Assembly (NCBI RefSeq): GCF_030064125.1
Contig: NZ_CP125957.1
Coordinates: forward strand, 2,542,001-2,606,000
Reading direction: 5' to 3'
Source of the DNA: Pseudomonas sp. G2-4
Lineage (GTDB): Bacteria; Pseudomonadota; Gammaproteobacteria; Pseudomonadales; Pseudomonadaceae
DNA: 64,000 nucleotides
In this document: positions 9,191 through 36,671 of the stretch, one piece after another
How the letters are laid out: each line of letters opens with the position of its first letter
Numbering within the stretch: the stretch's first letter is position 1
The notes under the pieces: generated by a model
Told to the model about the DNA's origin: nothing
What the model saw: the letters and a program-made list of their open reading frames with translations, nothing else
Databases searched by the model: none
Translations under genes and position numbers: made by a program

Positions 9191-12100
9191 GCCTGCACCT
9201 CCGAAGCCGGCAGCGGCTGGGCTTCGGGCAGATGCCCGGTCAGTTCTTCGCGACGCATCATCCGGCCCATGGCGACACAGATCTTGCGCTCGCCTTCAAA
9301 AGGGTCCCGGGCATGGGCCACCAACATATTGTCCAGCATCACCATGTCACCTTTTTGCCAGGTAAAACGTACCGCGCAGTCTTCATACGCTTCGCCGATC
9401 ACTTGCATCACCGCGTCTTCGATCACGCTGCCATCGCCGTAGTAGACGTTGCGCGGCAGGTGTCCGGGGCCGAACAGGCTGATCAGATTGCTGCGCACTT
9501 CAGGCTCCAGGCAGGCAGTGTGGTGCAGTTGCACCTGATTGAAGAACGACAGTTCCCCGGTCTCGGGATGTTCGACGATGGCCGGGCAGTGCTGGGCGAT
9601 ACGCAGGTTATCGGCACCCAGCCATTCCCAGCGCATGCCCGAAGCCAGGCACTGGCGTTCGACTTCCTCGCGCTGTTCGGTCTTGAAGAAATCCTGCCAG
9701 CGCACATCCAGCTTGTCGGTGAAGTGCCGCACGTACAGCAGGCCCTGGGCCTTGAGGCGGTCGACGATGTCCGCAGGCAACCGCGTCAGTACCTGCCGGC
9801 AATCAACGATGGGCGTGCAGCCGCCACGGGGCGCCGGAATCTCGCAATAGAACCACTGCTTACGTGGCCACTGCGGCAGATGGGAGCTCTCGTTGTGGAA
9901 GAGAATCATGTGCTGTTCCGGGTACGGCGTGGAGTGGTAGATGTTCTTGCCGGAAGTGTTTTTCGGCAGGTCGCCGTAAGTCCCGTAGAGGTCGGGTTCG
10001 ATGGCCTGGGCGAATTGCTCGAAAGCAGCGGCGTCCGGCAGGTTGAAGCCGCGGAACAGCAAACCGCCATGAGTCCGCAATTGGGCGTTGATCCACGCCC
10101 GGGCTTGCAGGGCCCAGTGCACCGGGTCCAGGTCGCCGAGCAGCGGTTCGATCACCAGCGGCAAGGCTTGCCCGGCGCTGAGGCTGTGGGTACGCACTTG
10201 TTCGTGGGCCACCTGGCTCACGGCCGTGGCACGGGTCTGCTTGAGCTTGCTCAGTTTGGACTGCTTGCGCGCAGTGCGCGCCGTGGCGTCATCGAGCGCC
10301 GCCTCAGGCTGGGCGGATGCTGTGCTGCCGTTGCCTGCCTCAAGGCGCCATGACCAATTGTCCAGCGCCTGTCCCGGCGCCGAGACGATCTGCTCAAGCA
10401 GGCTTTCGAAGCCTTGCTCGAGGCGCTGGAGGGTCGGTTCCTGCAACACGCTGGTGCGATACACCCAACGCACGTTCAGGCCTTGCGCTTCGTCCTCTTC
10501 GACAAACACGGCGAGGTCGAACTTGCTGCTCTCCTGGCGGGGCACCAGGTGTTCCACCTCAAGGTCCGGCAGGCTGGCGTTGCCGCTGGGCGTGTTCTGC
10601 ATGACGAACAACACCTGCACCAACGGGTTGACCCCTGGTGTACGCGGTGGCTGCAGTTCTTCGACCAGCTTGTCGAACGGCACTTGCTGGTGCTGGAAGG
10701 CCGACAGGCAATCCTCGCGCAAGCGCTGCAGGCGGGCATCAAAGGGTTCGCCCTCAGTCAGTCGTGCGCGGATTGGCAGCACGTTGACGAAGAAACCGAT
10801 GAGGTGTTCCAGGGCCGGGTGCTCGCGGTTGGCCAGGTCGGTGCCGACGATAAAGTCGTTGGCCCCGGTGGCCCGCTGCAACAGGCTGTTGAAGGCATTG
10901 AGCAGGACCATGAACAGCGTCGCCCGATGCGCTTGGGCATACGCCTTGAGCACCTGGGTCTGGGCCGCTGTGAACCGTTGTTCAAGGGCTGCGCCCTGGT
11001 AGTCAGGTCGCGCCGGGCGCGGGCAGTCGAGCGGCAGCGGAATCAGCGTCGGCGCGCCGTCGAGCTGGCGGCGCCAGTAGTCGATCGCGCGTGCCAGCTG
11101 ACGCTGTTGCGCTTCGCTGCGTTGCCAGTAGGCGTAGTCGGCGTACTGGATCGGCAACAATGGCAGGACCGGGGTCGAGCCGTTGCTGTAGGCCTGGTAG
11201 CCGGTGATCAGCTCCTGCACCAGGATGCCCATGGACCAGGCGTCGGTGGCGATGTGATGCAGCACCAGTTGCAGCACATGATCGTCGGTGCCCAGGCGCA
11301 GCAGGCCGGCGCGCAGCATCGGTGCCTGTTGCAAGTCGAACGGGCGCCCGGCCTGTTCGTCGATCAGGCGTTGCAGGGTTTGCGCCTGCTGCTCGGCATC
11401 GAGGTGACTCAGCTCGGTGGGCGTCAAGTCAACCAGCGGTGCCGGGCTGATGACCTGGCAGGGCTGATCGCCATGGAGCTGGAACGCGGTGCGCAAGGAC
11501 TCATGGCGCTCAAGCACAGACTGCAACGCCGCTTGCAGCGCGGCGATGTCGAGAGCGCCCCGCAGCCTGACGGTGGTGGTCATGTTGTAGGCGGCGCTCG
11601 GGCCTTCGAAGCGGTCCAGGAACCACAAGCGTTGCTGGCTGTAGGACAGCGGCAACGGCTGGTTGCGCGGCGCCAGGGCCATTTCGTTGTCGCCGTCGGG
11701 CTCGGCCTGTGTGCCGAGTTGCTGGTCCACCGCGGCGGCCAATTGTTCCAGGGTGCCGCGTTCGAACAGAGTGCGCAGTGGCAGGTTCACGTTCAACCGG
11801 CGGCGAATCCGCGACAGCACTTGGGTGGCCAATAGCGAGTGACCGCCGATGGCAAAAAAGTCGTCCTGCACGCCTACGTTGTCCAGGCCGAGAATTTCTT
11901 GCCAGAGTTCGGCCAGGACTTTCTCGGTCGATGTGCGCGGCGCCACGCACTGCGTCTGCGTCGTCTCGTCCTGGGGCACGCCCAAGGCGGCGAGGGCACG
12001 GCGGTCGACCTTGCCATTGGCGTTCAACGGCAATTGCGCAAGGGCCAGCCAACGCGCCGGCACCATGTAGCTTGCCAGTTGTTTGCCCAGGTAAGCCGTC

Positions 12101-15100
12101 AAAATCTGTGGCGCAGGCTCGCCGCCGAGGTCGGCGGCGCTGTCGAGCACGTACCAGGCGACCAGTTGCAAGGCGCCACGGGCGTCGGGCAGCGCCAGGA
12201 CTGCCGCGCTGTCCACCGCCGGGTGTTGCATCAGGCGGTTTTCGATCTCGCCCAGCTCGATGCGGTGACCACGGATCTTCACTTGCTGGTCGCGCCGGCC
12301 GAGGTATTCGATTACGCCATCTTCGCGCATCCGGCCGATGTCACCGCTGCGGTACAGGCGCGCATCCGCCTGGAACGGGTGCGGGACAAAGGCTTCGCGG
12401 GTGCGTTGTGGATCGTGCAGGTAACCGCGACCCACACCGACCCCGCCCATGCACAACTCACCGGGGACGCCGATGGGGACCATGCGCAGCGCTGAGTCGA
12501 GGACGAACACCTGGTTGTTGGCGGTCGGCTTGCCGATGGGCATGTGCAGGCAGTCGTCGGCCGGGGCCTCGGTGATAGGGTGGAAGGCGACGTCGTCCGA
12601 GCATTCCGCCGGACCATAGGCGTTCATCAGCGGGATCGCCGGGAAGCGCGCGAACCAGTCCCGCGCCAGGGCCGGGGGCAATGCCTCGCCGGTGGGCAGC
12701 AGCCAGCGCAGGCTCGCCAATGTGTGGTGGGCCTGGCTTTCCTGGAGCATGCCGCGAATCAGCGCCGGCACCGTTTCCAGTAGCGTCAGTCCGTGGTCCT
12801 GGACGGCATCGAGCAGGGCCACAGGGTCGTGGGCCTGGGCATCGGGAAGAATGTGTACGGTGGCGCCGAACAGCGGTGCGGCGAGGAACTGCCACACACT
12901 GATGTCGAACGCCGCCGAAGCCGTCTGGGCAATACGGTCGTGCTCTCCCAGGCCCAGGCTCGGGACCTTGCCGAACATGTTGTTGAGCATCCCGCGCTGT
13001 TCGACCATGACCCCTTTGGGGGTGCCGGTGGAGCCCGACGTGAAGATCACGTAGGCCAGTTGGTCCGGGTTGTGCCCGTAAGTGACCGGGGCTTGTGCGG
13101 CGCCTTGCCAGAGTGCCTGGGCAATCAGGCAGGTGGGTTGCTTGCGCATCTGTGGCAGGACGTTGTCCAGTGTCGACGTCGCATTCTCGCAAACCAACAG
13201 TAGCGGGGCTTCGCCGAGGTCCAGCAGTTCGGCCAGGCGCGTGACGGGTTGCTGGATGTCCAGGGACTGGAAAGCGGCGCCGACCTTGAGGGTGGCGATC
13301 ATCATCGTCAGCAAGGCCAGGCCACGTTCGGCAAACAGCGCCACCAGGGTTTCCGGGCCGGCACCGGCCGCTTGCAGCGCGTGGGCGATGGCGTTGGCGC
13401 GGCGGTCCAGTTCGGCGTAGGTCAGCGATTGTCCCGAGCAGACGGCGGCGAGGTGTTGCGGGCGGCTGCGCACCTGATCGGCGAACAGCGACGCATAGCC
13501 GCGCTCCAGCGGGAAGTCGACGTCACTGCGGTTGCATTCGATCTGCAACTGCTGGCGCTCCGCTTCGGGCAGCATGGGCAGGCTGCCCAGCGGTGCCTGC
13601 GGTGCATCCAGCATGCCGCCCAGCAGTTGCACCAGATGGCCGAGCATGCGCTGCACGGTAGCGGTGCTGAACCGCTGGCTGTCGTAGGACAGGCGAATGC
13701 CCAGGCGGTCGCCGGGGTACAGCACCACCGTCATCGGGAAGTTGGTGTGCACCCGGTCTTCATAGATGTCGATGCTGAAGGCATCCAGTTGCACGCTGCT
13801 GATATCCAGCGGTGCGTTTTCGAACACCACCAGGCTGTCGAACAGCTGCTGGCCGCGTGGCACCTGGCTGCAACGCTGGATGTCCACCAACGAGGCGCTT
13901 TCGTGTTCGCGCAGTTGCGCGTTGTGGGACAGCAGCGCCTGCAACCAGTCGGCCACTCGCGCTTGCGGGTCGACATCGATCCGCAATGGCAAGCTGTTGA
14001 TGAACAGCCCGACCATTTCTTCGACACCGGCCAAGTCGGTCGGGCGGCCGGCAACGGTCACGCCGAACAGCACATCGCGGTTGCCACTGTAGCGCGACAG
14101 CAACAGCGCCCAGGCGCCCTGGATCCAGGTGTTGGGCGTCAGTTGGTATTGCTGGCAGAGCTGCTGCAGACGCTGGGTCTGGGCGATGCTCAGGGTCTGG
14201 TCGAAGTCGCCGACCTGTTCCGGGGCTTGCTCCGGGCGGGTTACGGGACTGTCGACATGCAGCGGTGTCGGTTCGCTGAAACCGGCCATTTGCGCCTGCC
14301 AGAAGGCGTGGGCGGCGGCCATGTCATGGCGCTCCAGCCAACTCATGTAGCCGCGGAACGACCGCAAGCGCGGGCGGGCCACGGGTTCCTGGCGCACGAT
14401 GGCTTGGTAGATCGCCAGCAGGTCTTCCATCAGCAGGCCGAAGCACCAGGCATCGGTCAGGATATGGTGGAAGCTGCGCACCACGGCGAAGCGGCGCTCA
14501 TCGAGCTGGAACACCCGCAAGTGGGTCAGCGGCGCGCAGGCCATGTCGAAACCTTCCAAGCGCTGCGCTTCGAGGGCCTGGTCCATCGCCAGGCGCTGCT
14601 GCTCCTCATCGAGATGACGCAGGTCCTGCCAGTCGAACGCCCGATGGGTCTGGCGGTACACGCATTGCAGCGGCTCATGGTCGTCCTGCCACCAGAACGC
14701 GGTGCGCATCATCGGATGCCGCTGGAGGAACAACTGCCAGGCAGCTTCCATCGCCGGGCGTTGCAGTACACCGTCCCAGCTGTAGCGTTGTTGCATCAGA
14801 TAGATGCCGCTGTGGGGTTGCAGCAGGGTGTGCAGCAGCATGCCCTGTTGCATGGACGACAGCGGGTAGAGGTCTTCGATGTTCAACCAGTCCAAGGGCT
14901 CGGCCGCCAGGGTCGGCGCCTGCTTGTGGCACAGCGGGAAGGCCTGGCTGGCGGGACGCAGGTTAGGCGTGGCGAGCAGCCCGGCGAGTTCGCCCAAGCG
15001 TTGTGCAAGCCGTGGCGACCAACTGGCGGCGAGGGCGCCTTGGCTGCGCACATGCAGGCAATCGTCCTGCCACCAGATGTCCAGCGTCAGTGGGCAGGTG

Positions 15101-18100
15101 GTCGCCGTCGATGGGGTCGCGGCTTCGACCTGGGCCAGGAGGCCGCGCTCTTCGCGATGGCTGTCGAGGTTGCCCAGCCAGCGAATGGCGACCGATGCCG
15201 GCGGCAGGTCGCGCAGGGGTTCCTGCAGATAGGTGTTGTCCGACAGGTAACGCAGGGCGCCATAGTCGGCACCGTGTTGTGGGTAGGCGCGCATTTGCGC
15301 CGCCAGTGCCTGCAAGCGTTGCAGCAGGCTGTCGCCTTCGGCCTGGAGGAAGTACGGCACCGCCAATTCCAATGGCCCCACGACGCGTGCCGGATCGAGG
15401 TCGGCCACGGCAATCGGCGCATCGACGGGCAAGCGTTCGGCGGGCGGACGAGCAGCCTGCACGCTCAGTGCGACCAGGCCTTCGCCGCACAGTTCTCGGC
15501 ACTGTTCGACCACGGCACTGGCCAACAGGCTGTTCCAGTCCAGTTGCAGCACCTCGCCCAAACGCTTGAGCTCGCTCGACGTGCTGGCTGGCAGTGTCTG
15601 CTCGACCACGCTGGACGCTTGCTGGCTGCCAGGCAATTGCAGCGGTTCCAGGCCGGCGTATTGCAGCCAGTGTTCCCAGGCGTCGTCCAGCGCATCGCCT
15701 TGCGCATGGGCTTGTTGATGACGGGTCCATTGGGTGAAGTCGCCACCGGCGTAGGACAGGCGCACCGGTCGTTGATAGCGCAGTTGCCCCAGCGCCAGGT
15801 TGAGGTCGGTGAGCAGCAGCGCCCAGGAGGCCTCGTCCAGGCACAACGGATGGGCTGCCAGCAACAGCGAGGGATGGCCGTCTACGTCCAGCAAGCTGGC
15901 GTGCAGGGTTTGGCCGGCGTGCAATTCAAGGGCGTCGACACCGGCCTGGGCCAGGGCCTGCAGCCGTGCCGGGTCGCAGGTTTCCAGTTGCTCGGTGGTG
16001 ATGACCGGGGCCTTGGCCGCGACCATGACCCGTTGCTGCCATTCACCCTCCGGCAGCACTTTGAGCGCAAGGCGCAACGCTTGATGGTGGTGCTGCAAGG
16101 CGCTGATGGCCTGGCCCAGCAGCTCGCCATCGATCGCCTGGGTCAGCGCCACGCAACGCCAGGTGGCGTCCAACGGTCCTTGTTGCAGGCGTGCCAGTTG
16201 ACCAGCGCCCAATGGCAGGTCGTAGCCATCGGCAATGCTTTCGGCCACCCCATGGCTGGCGTCGGCGCCCAGCACCCGGGCGATATCGGCGATGGTGCGG
16301 TTCTCGAACAACTGGCGGGGCGTGAGTTTCAGCCCTTGCTGGTTGGCGCGGGCGATGATCTGCAAGTTGATGATCGAGTCGCCCCCAAGGGCGAAGAAAT
16401 TGTCGTGTACACCGACACGTTCAAGCTTCAGGACGTCCTGCCAAATGTCCGCCAGCAGCGTTTCGACTTCATTGCGCGGGGCAACGTGGGTGGCGCTGTC
16501 GTCGGTGGGTTTGTGCGGAAGCGGCAAGCGCTGGACGTCGATTTTGCCGTTGCGAGTGAGGGGCAATTCGTCGAGGGTGATGAAATGCGTCGGCACCATG
16601 TAGTCCGGCACGCGCGCTCCGAGGTCGTTACGCAGTTTGGCCGCGGACAGCGACTGGCTGGCGACGAGATAAGCCACCAGTCGCAGGCTGCCCTCCAGCT
16701 CCACGGCACGTACCAGGGCCTGTTCAATCAGCGGCGACAGGCGCTTGATCTGCGCCTCGACTTCGCCCAGTTCCAGGCGGTTGCCACGGATTTTGACCTG
16801 GCTGTCGACCCGTCCCAGAAATGCCAGTTGGCCGTCCACCTGCCAGCGCACGCGGTCGCCGGTGCGATACCAGCGTTGCTGCTGCTCATCGAGATGGAAG
16901 CGTTCGGCGGTAAGGTCTGGCCGGTGCAGGTAACCCCGCGCCAGGGCACCGTTGATCAGTAGCTCACCGGACACCCCGGTCGGCACCAGGCGACCGTTGG
17001 CGTCCACTACCCGCAGCTGACGGTTAGGCAGCGGCCGGCCGAGGGCAATGCTGCGCAGGCCCGCGGGCAATTCGGTGGCAATCGCCCCCACCGTCGCTTC
17101 GCTCGGCCCGTAGTGGTTGAACACCTTGAGCCCCGGCGCCAGGCGGTTCACCTGCTCCAGCAGTGCAGGGCTGAGGGCGTCGCCGCCGAACACCAGCAGG
17201 GCACGCGGCAACAGGCGCGCATCGGGCAGCGCCTGCAACAGGCCGGCGAGATGGCTTGGGGTGATCTTCAGCACATCCACTGGGTATTGCTCGAACAGTT
17301 CGGCCAGTGCCAGCGGGCTGAAACCGCTGTCTTCATCCACCAGCAACACGCTGGCGCCGCTGCACAGGGCGCCGAACAACTGGGTGTGGCCCAGGTCGGC
17401 GGCAATGCTGGACAGCAAGCCATAGCGGGCTGCCAACGGCGGATTGAGTACCGCTTGCACCGCGGTCAGGTAGTCAACGATGGACTGGTGTTCGACCACC
17501 ACACCCTTGGGCGTGCCGGTGGAGCCCGAGGTGTAGATCACATAAGCGGCGTCAGTCGGGCTGTGGTCCACCGCGGGTGGCGTGTCTGGCTGGCTTGCGA
17601 TGGCGTGTGCCTGCTCCGTCAGCCACAGGGCCGGCGTTTGCTCGGCCAGGCCCTTGAGCAGGGGCGAGGGGGCGGCGCCGATCAGCAGCGCGGCGCGACT
17701 GTCCACCAGGACGTCGGCCAGACGTCCTGCGGGTTGCTTGATGTCCAGCGGCAGATAGGCTGCGCCGGCCTTGAGGGTGGCCAGCAGGGCAATCACGAAA
17801 TCGGCACTGCGTTCCAGGGCAAGCGCCACCACACTGTCGTGGCCGATGCCCTGGGCGCGCAAGTACTGGCTGAGGCGGTTGGCCTGCTGGTCCAGCTCAC
17901 GATAAGTCAGTGCGACCTGGCGATCGCGGACTGCCAGTTGTTCGGGATGGGCGGCAACCTGCTGTTCGAAACGCTGGTGCAGGCACGCGTCAGGCACTGG
18001 CAATTGCACGCCACGCCCTTGTACCCGCAGTTGCTGGCGTTCTTCCGGGCTCAGCCACTCGAGTTCGCTGACCCGGCACTGCGGCTGCGCGGTCATGGCC

Positions 18101-19410
18101 AACAGAATGCTGCGCAATTGCGCTGACAACAGCGCCACCTCGGCATCGCTGAAGCGGCTGCGGTCGTAGCTGATCAGGTAGTGCAATTGTTTGTCCGGCA
18201 CCACGATCAGTGACAGCGGGAAGTGGTTGCGACCTTGGGTGAGGGTGAGTCCGTCGACCTGCTGGTCATTGGCCGGGGCGCTGAAGCTCAGGCCGCCGGT
18301 GTCCTGGTTGAGGGCATCGGTCACCGGGAAGTTCTCGAACACCAGGATCGAGTCGAACAGTGCCTGTTCAGCGGCAATGCGTGTCATCGACTTGAGCTTG
18401 CCCAGGGGCAGGTAGGCGTGGTGGCGCAAGTCGCTGTTGGCTTGCTGCAACTGCTGCAGCCAGTCCACCAGCGTCGGCCCCTCGGACCATTGCACGCGCA
18501 GCGGCAGGGTATTGATGAACAGCCCGACGGTGCTGTCCACCGCCGCCAGGTTCTCGGGGCGGCCGGCGACGGTGACGCCGTAGACCACGTCGTCGCGCCC
18601 GGCGTGCTGACCCAGCAGCAAGGCCCATGCGCCCTGGATCAGCGTGTTGATGGTCAGGTCATGCTGGCGGGCGAAGTGCGACAGCTGATCGGTTTCGGTG
18701 GCATCCAGAAGGCTTTCGCGCTCGGCGAAGGGGGCACCCGAAGGCGCGGCCTGGCGTACGGCGAAATCAGGCAGCGGGGTCGGCTCGCTCACGTCCTGCA
18801 ACTGATCGCGCCAGAATCCTTCGGTGGCGGCCATGTCCTGGTCCGCCAGCCAGGCGATGTAGTCGCGGTAGGCGCGGGTGGGCGGCAGATTGGCGGGGCG
18901 CCCGTGAGCCTGCTCGTAGTAGAGCGCCAACCACTCCTGGACCGCGATGCCCACGCTCCAGCCGTCCATGAGAATGTGATGGAAAGTCCAGATCAGGTGC
19001 CAGCGCTCGGGTGCCAGGCGCACCAGGCACACGCGCATCAAGGGCGATTCATTCAGCTCCAGGGGCTGGGCCCGCTGCTCCAGCGCCAATTGCTCCAGGG
19101 CGGCCTGCGACTCGGCGCGGTCCTGCCAGTCCAGTTCGGTCAGGGGCAGCGCCACGTCTTGCTGCACCACCTGATAGGCATCGTCCAGCTCCTCCCAGAG
19201 AAAGGCGCTGCGCAGCACGGCGTGGCGCTGCATCAGCGCCTGCCAGGCGCCGCGAAACGCGGTCAAGTGCAGCGGGCCGTTCATTTCCAGGCTCAGTTGC
19301 TGGTAATAAACCCGCGAATCCGGTTCGTAGACACTGTGGAACAACAGCCCATGCTGGGTCGGCGAAAGGGAGTAGATGTCTTCGATGTTGTTCATGCTTG
19401 CTTGATCCAT
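9187..19410 (-). CDS. NRPS: C-A(Asp)-T-E*-C-A(Dab)-T-C-beta-hydroxylase
   Basis: 3407 residues from the ATG at 19410; a TTG at 19446 and an ATG at 19395 are alternatives. Module 1: C (FHHILMDG near 146), A (about 480-960, pocket D-L-T-K-V-G-H-V-G-K, Asp), T (GGDS near 1004). An epimerase-like domain follows at about 1050-1485, whose core reads HPLCLDEASW instead of HHxxxDxxSW. Module 2: C (FHHILTDAW near 1649), A (about 1970-2465, pocket D-I-W-E-L-T-A-D-D-K, the Dab pattern of PvdL), T (GGHS near 2517). A third C (LHHIATDAW near 2717) has no A domain of its own. A basic linker leads to a C-terminal TauD/SyrP-like Fe(II)/2-oxoglutarate oxygenase (about 3070-3400) with HNE and distal HARDPF ligands. 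It should add residues 6 and 7 and hydroxylate a carrier-bound Asp, most likely residue 8 on the next protein. Confidence 0.92.
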   Translation of the reverse strand: MDQASMNNIEDIYSLSPTQHGLLFHSVYEPDSRVYYQQLSLEMNGPLHLTAFRGAWQALMQRHAVLRSAFLWEELDDAYQVVQQDVALPLTELDWQDRAESQAALEQLALEQRAQPLELNESPLMRVCLVRLAPERWHLIWTFHHILMDGWSVGIAVQEWLALYYEQAHGRPANLPPTRAYRDYIAWLADQDMAATEGFWRDQLQDVSEPTPLPDFAVRQAAPSGAPFAERESLLDATETDQLSHFARQHDLTINTLIQGAWALLLGQHAGRDDVVYGVTVAGRPENLAAVDSTVGLFINTLPLRVQWSEGPTLVDWLQQLQQANSDLRHHAYLPLGKLKSMTRIAAEQALFDSILVFENFPVTDALNQDTGGLSFSAPANDQQVDGLTLTQGRNHFPLSLIVVPDKQLHYLISYDRSRFSDAEVALLSAQLRSILLAMTAQPQCRVSELEWLSPEERQQLRVQGRGVQLPVPDACLHQRFEQQVAAHPEQLAVRDRQVALTYRELDQQANRLSQYLRAQGIGHDSVVALALERSADFVIALLATLKAGAAYLPLDIKQPAGRLADVLVDSRAALLIGAAPSPLLKGLAEQTPALWLTEQAHAIASQPDTPPAVDHSPTDAAYVIYTSGSTGTPKGVVVEHQSIVDYLTAVQAVLNPPLAARYGLLSSIAADLGHTQLFGALCSGASVLLVDEDSGFSPLALAELFEQYPVDVLKITPSHLAGLLQALPDARLLPRALLVFGGDALSPALLEQVNRLAPGLKVFNHYGPSEATVGAIATELPAGLRSIALGRPLPNRQLRVVDANGRLVPTGVSGELLINGALARGYLHRPDLTAERFHLDEQQQRWYRTGDRVRWQVDGQLAFLGRVDSQVKIRGNRLELGEVEAQIKRLSPLIEQALVRAVELEGSLRLVAYLVASQSLSAAKLRNDLGARVPDYMVPTHFITLDELPLTRNGKIDVQRLPLPHKPTDDSATHVAPRNEVETLLADIWQDVLKLERVGVHDNFFALGGDSIINLQIIARANQQGLKLTPRQLFENRTIADIARVLGADASHGVAESIADGYDLPLGAGQLARLQQGPLDATWRCVALTQAIDGELLGQAISALQHHHQALRLALKVLPEGEWQQRVMVAAKAPVITTEQLETCDPARLQALAQAGVDALELHAGQTLHASLLDVDGHPSLLLAAHPLCLDEASWALLLTDLNLALGQLRYQRPVRLSYAGGDFTQWTRHQQAHAQGDALDDAWEHWLQYAGLEPLQLPGSQQASSVVEQTLPASTSSELKRLGEVLQLDWNSLLASAVVEQCRELCGEGLVALSVQAARPPAERLPVDAPIAVADLDPARVVGPLELAVPYFLQAEGDSLLQRLQALAAQMRAYPQHGADYGALRYLSDNTYLQEPLRDLPPASVAIRWLGNLDSHREERGLLAQVEAATPSTATTCPLTLDIWWQDDCLHVRSQGALAASWSPRLAQRLGELAGLLATPNLRPASQAFPLCHKQAPTLAAEPLDWLNIEDLYPLSSMQQGMLLHTLLQPHSGIYLMQQRYSWDGVLQRPAMEAAWQLFLQRHPMMRTAFWWQDDHEPLQCVYRQTHRAFDWQDLRHLDEEQQRLAMDQALEAQRLEGFDMACAPLTHLRVFQLDERRFAVVRSFHHILTDAWCFGLLMEDLLAIYQAIVRQEPVARPRLRSFRGYMSWLERHDMAAAHAFWQAQMAGFSEPTPLHVDSPVTRPEQAPEQVGDFDQTLSIAQTQRLQQLCQQYQLTPNTWIQGAWALLLSRYSGNRDVLFGVTVAGRPTDLAGVEEMVGLFINSLPLRIDVDPQARVADWLQALLSHNAQLREHESASLVDIQRCSQVPRGQQLFDSLVVFENAPLDISSVQLDAFSIDIYEDRVHTNFPMTVVLYPGDRLGIRLSYDSQRFSTATVQRMLGHLVQLLGGMLDAPQAPLGSLPMLPEAERQQLQIECNRSDVDFPLERGYASLFADQVRSRPQHLAAVCSGQSLTYAELDRRANAIAHALQAAGAGPETLVALFAERGLALLTMMIATLKVGAAFQSLDIQQPVTRLAELLDLGEAPLLLVCENATSTLDNVLPQMRKQPTCLIAQALWQGAAQAPVTYGHNPDQLAYVIFTSGSTGTPKGVMVEQRGMLNNMFGKVPSLGLGEHDRIAQTASAAFDISVWQFLAAPLFGATVHILPDAQAHDPVALLDAVQDHGLTLLETVPALIRGMLQESQAHHTLASLRWLLPTGEALPPALARDWFARFPAIPLMNAYGPAECSDDVAFHPITEAPADDCLHMPIGKPTANNQVFVLDSALRMVPIGVPGELCMGGVGVGRGYLHDPQRTREAFVPHPFQADARLYRSGDIGRMREDGVIEYLGRRDQQVKIRGHRIELGEIENRLMQHPAVDSAAVLALPDARGALQLVAWYVLDSAADLGGEPAPQILTAYLGKQLASYMVPARWLALAQLPLNANGKVDRRALAALGVPQDETTQTQCVAPRTSTEKVLAELWQEILGLDNVGVQDDFFAIGGHSLLATQVLSRIRRRLNVNLPLRTLFERGTLEQLAAAVDQQLGTQAEPDGDNEMALAPRNQPLPLSYSQQRLWFLDRFEGPSAAYNMTTTVRLRGALDIAALQAALQSVLERHESLRTAFQLHGDQPCQVISPAPLVDLTPTELSHLDAEQQAQTLQRLIDEQAGRPFDLQQAPMLRAGLLRLGTDDHVLQLVLHHIATDAWSMGILVQELITGYQAYSNGSTPVLPLLPIQYADYAYWQRSEAQQRQLARAIDYWRRQLDGAPTLIPLPLDCPRPARPDYQGAALEQRFTAAQTQVLKAYAQAHRATLFMVLLNAFNSLLQRATGANDFIVGTDLANREHPALEHLIGFFVNVLPIRARLTEGEPFDARLQRLREDCLSAFQHQQVPFDKLVEELQPPRTPGVNPLVQVLFVMQNTPSGNASLPDLEVEHLVPRQESSKFDLAVFVEEDEAQGLNVRWVYRTSVLQEPTLQRLEQGFESLLEQIVSAPGQALDNWSWRLEAGNGSTASAQPEAALDDATARTARKQSKLSKLKQTRATAVSQVAHEQVRTHSLSAGQALPLVIEPLLGDLDPVHWALQARAWINAQLRTHGGLLFRGFNLPDAAAFEQFAQAIEPDLYGTYGDLPKNTSGKNIYHSTPYPEQHMILFHNESSHLPQWPRKQWFYCEIPAPRGGCTPIVDCRQVLTRLPADIVDRLKAQGLLYVRHFTDKLDVRWQDFFKTEQREEVERQCLASGMRWEWLGADNLRIAQHCPAIVEHPETGELSFFNQVQLHHTACLEPEVRSNLISLFGPGHLPRNVYYGDGSVIEDAVMQVIGEAYEDCAVRFTWQKGDMVMLDNMLVAHARDPFEGERKICVAMGRMMRREELTGHLPEAQPLPASEVQA

Positions 19411-19491
19411 TTCAAAGGCTTGAAAACCAGAGGAAGCGTCAGTCAAGGCGCCGCAGTGGTCGGTGATGACCCAGCGGCGCCGCGTCGCTCA

Positions 19492-33438
<13,947 letters not shown>

Positions 33439-33496
33439 TGAAAGCGTCCTGCGGAAAAAGGGGCGACGGTGAGGGCACGGCGGCGTGAGGAACCGG

Positions 33497-36559
<3,063 letters not shown>

Positions 36560-36671
36560 GTTCAACTCGACTGAAAAAAGGGCTTGAACCTGGGGCGCCG
36601 CGCAGATGCCGGGGCTTGCTGAACCTGAGTCAGGCAAGCCTCCTGCGAGCGATGGGCGCTCCCGTTGAATG

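Noticed and set aside
13249..16962. Long plus-strand open frame of 1237 codons inside the NRPS region
   Set aside because: It is antisense to a well-defined NRPS gene, rich in Gln/Arg/His/Val as expected from the complement of GC-rich NRPS codons, and has no domain motif.
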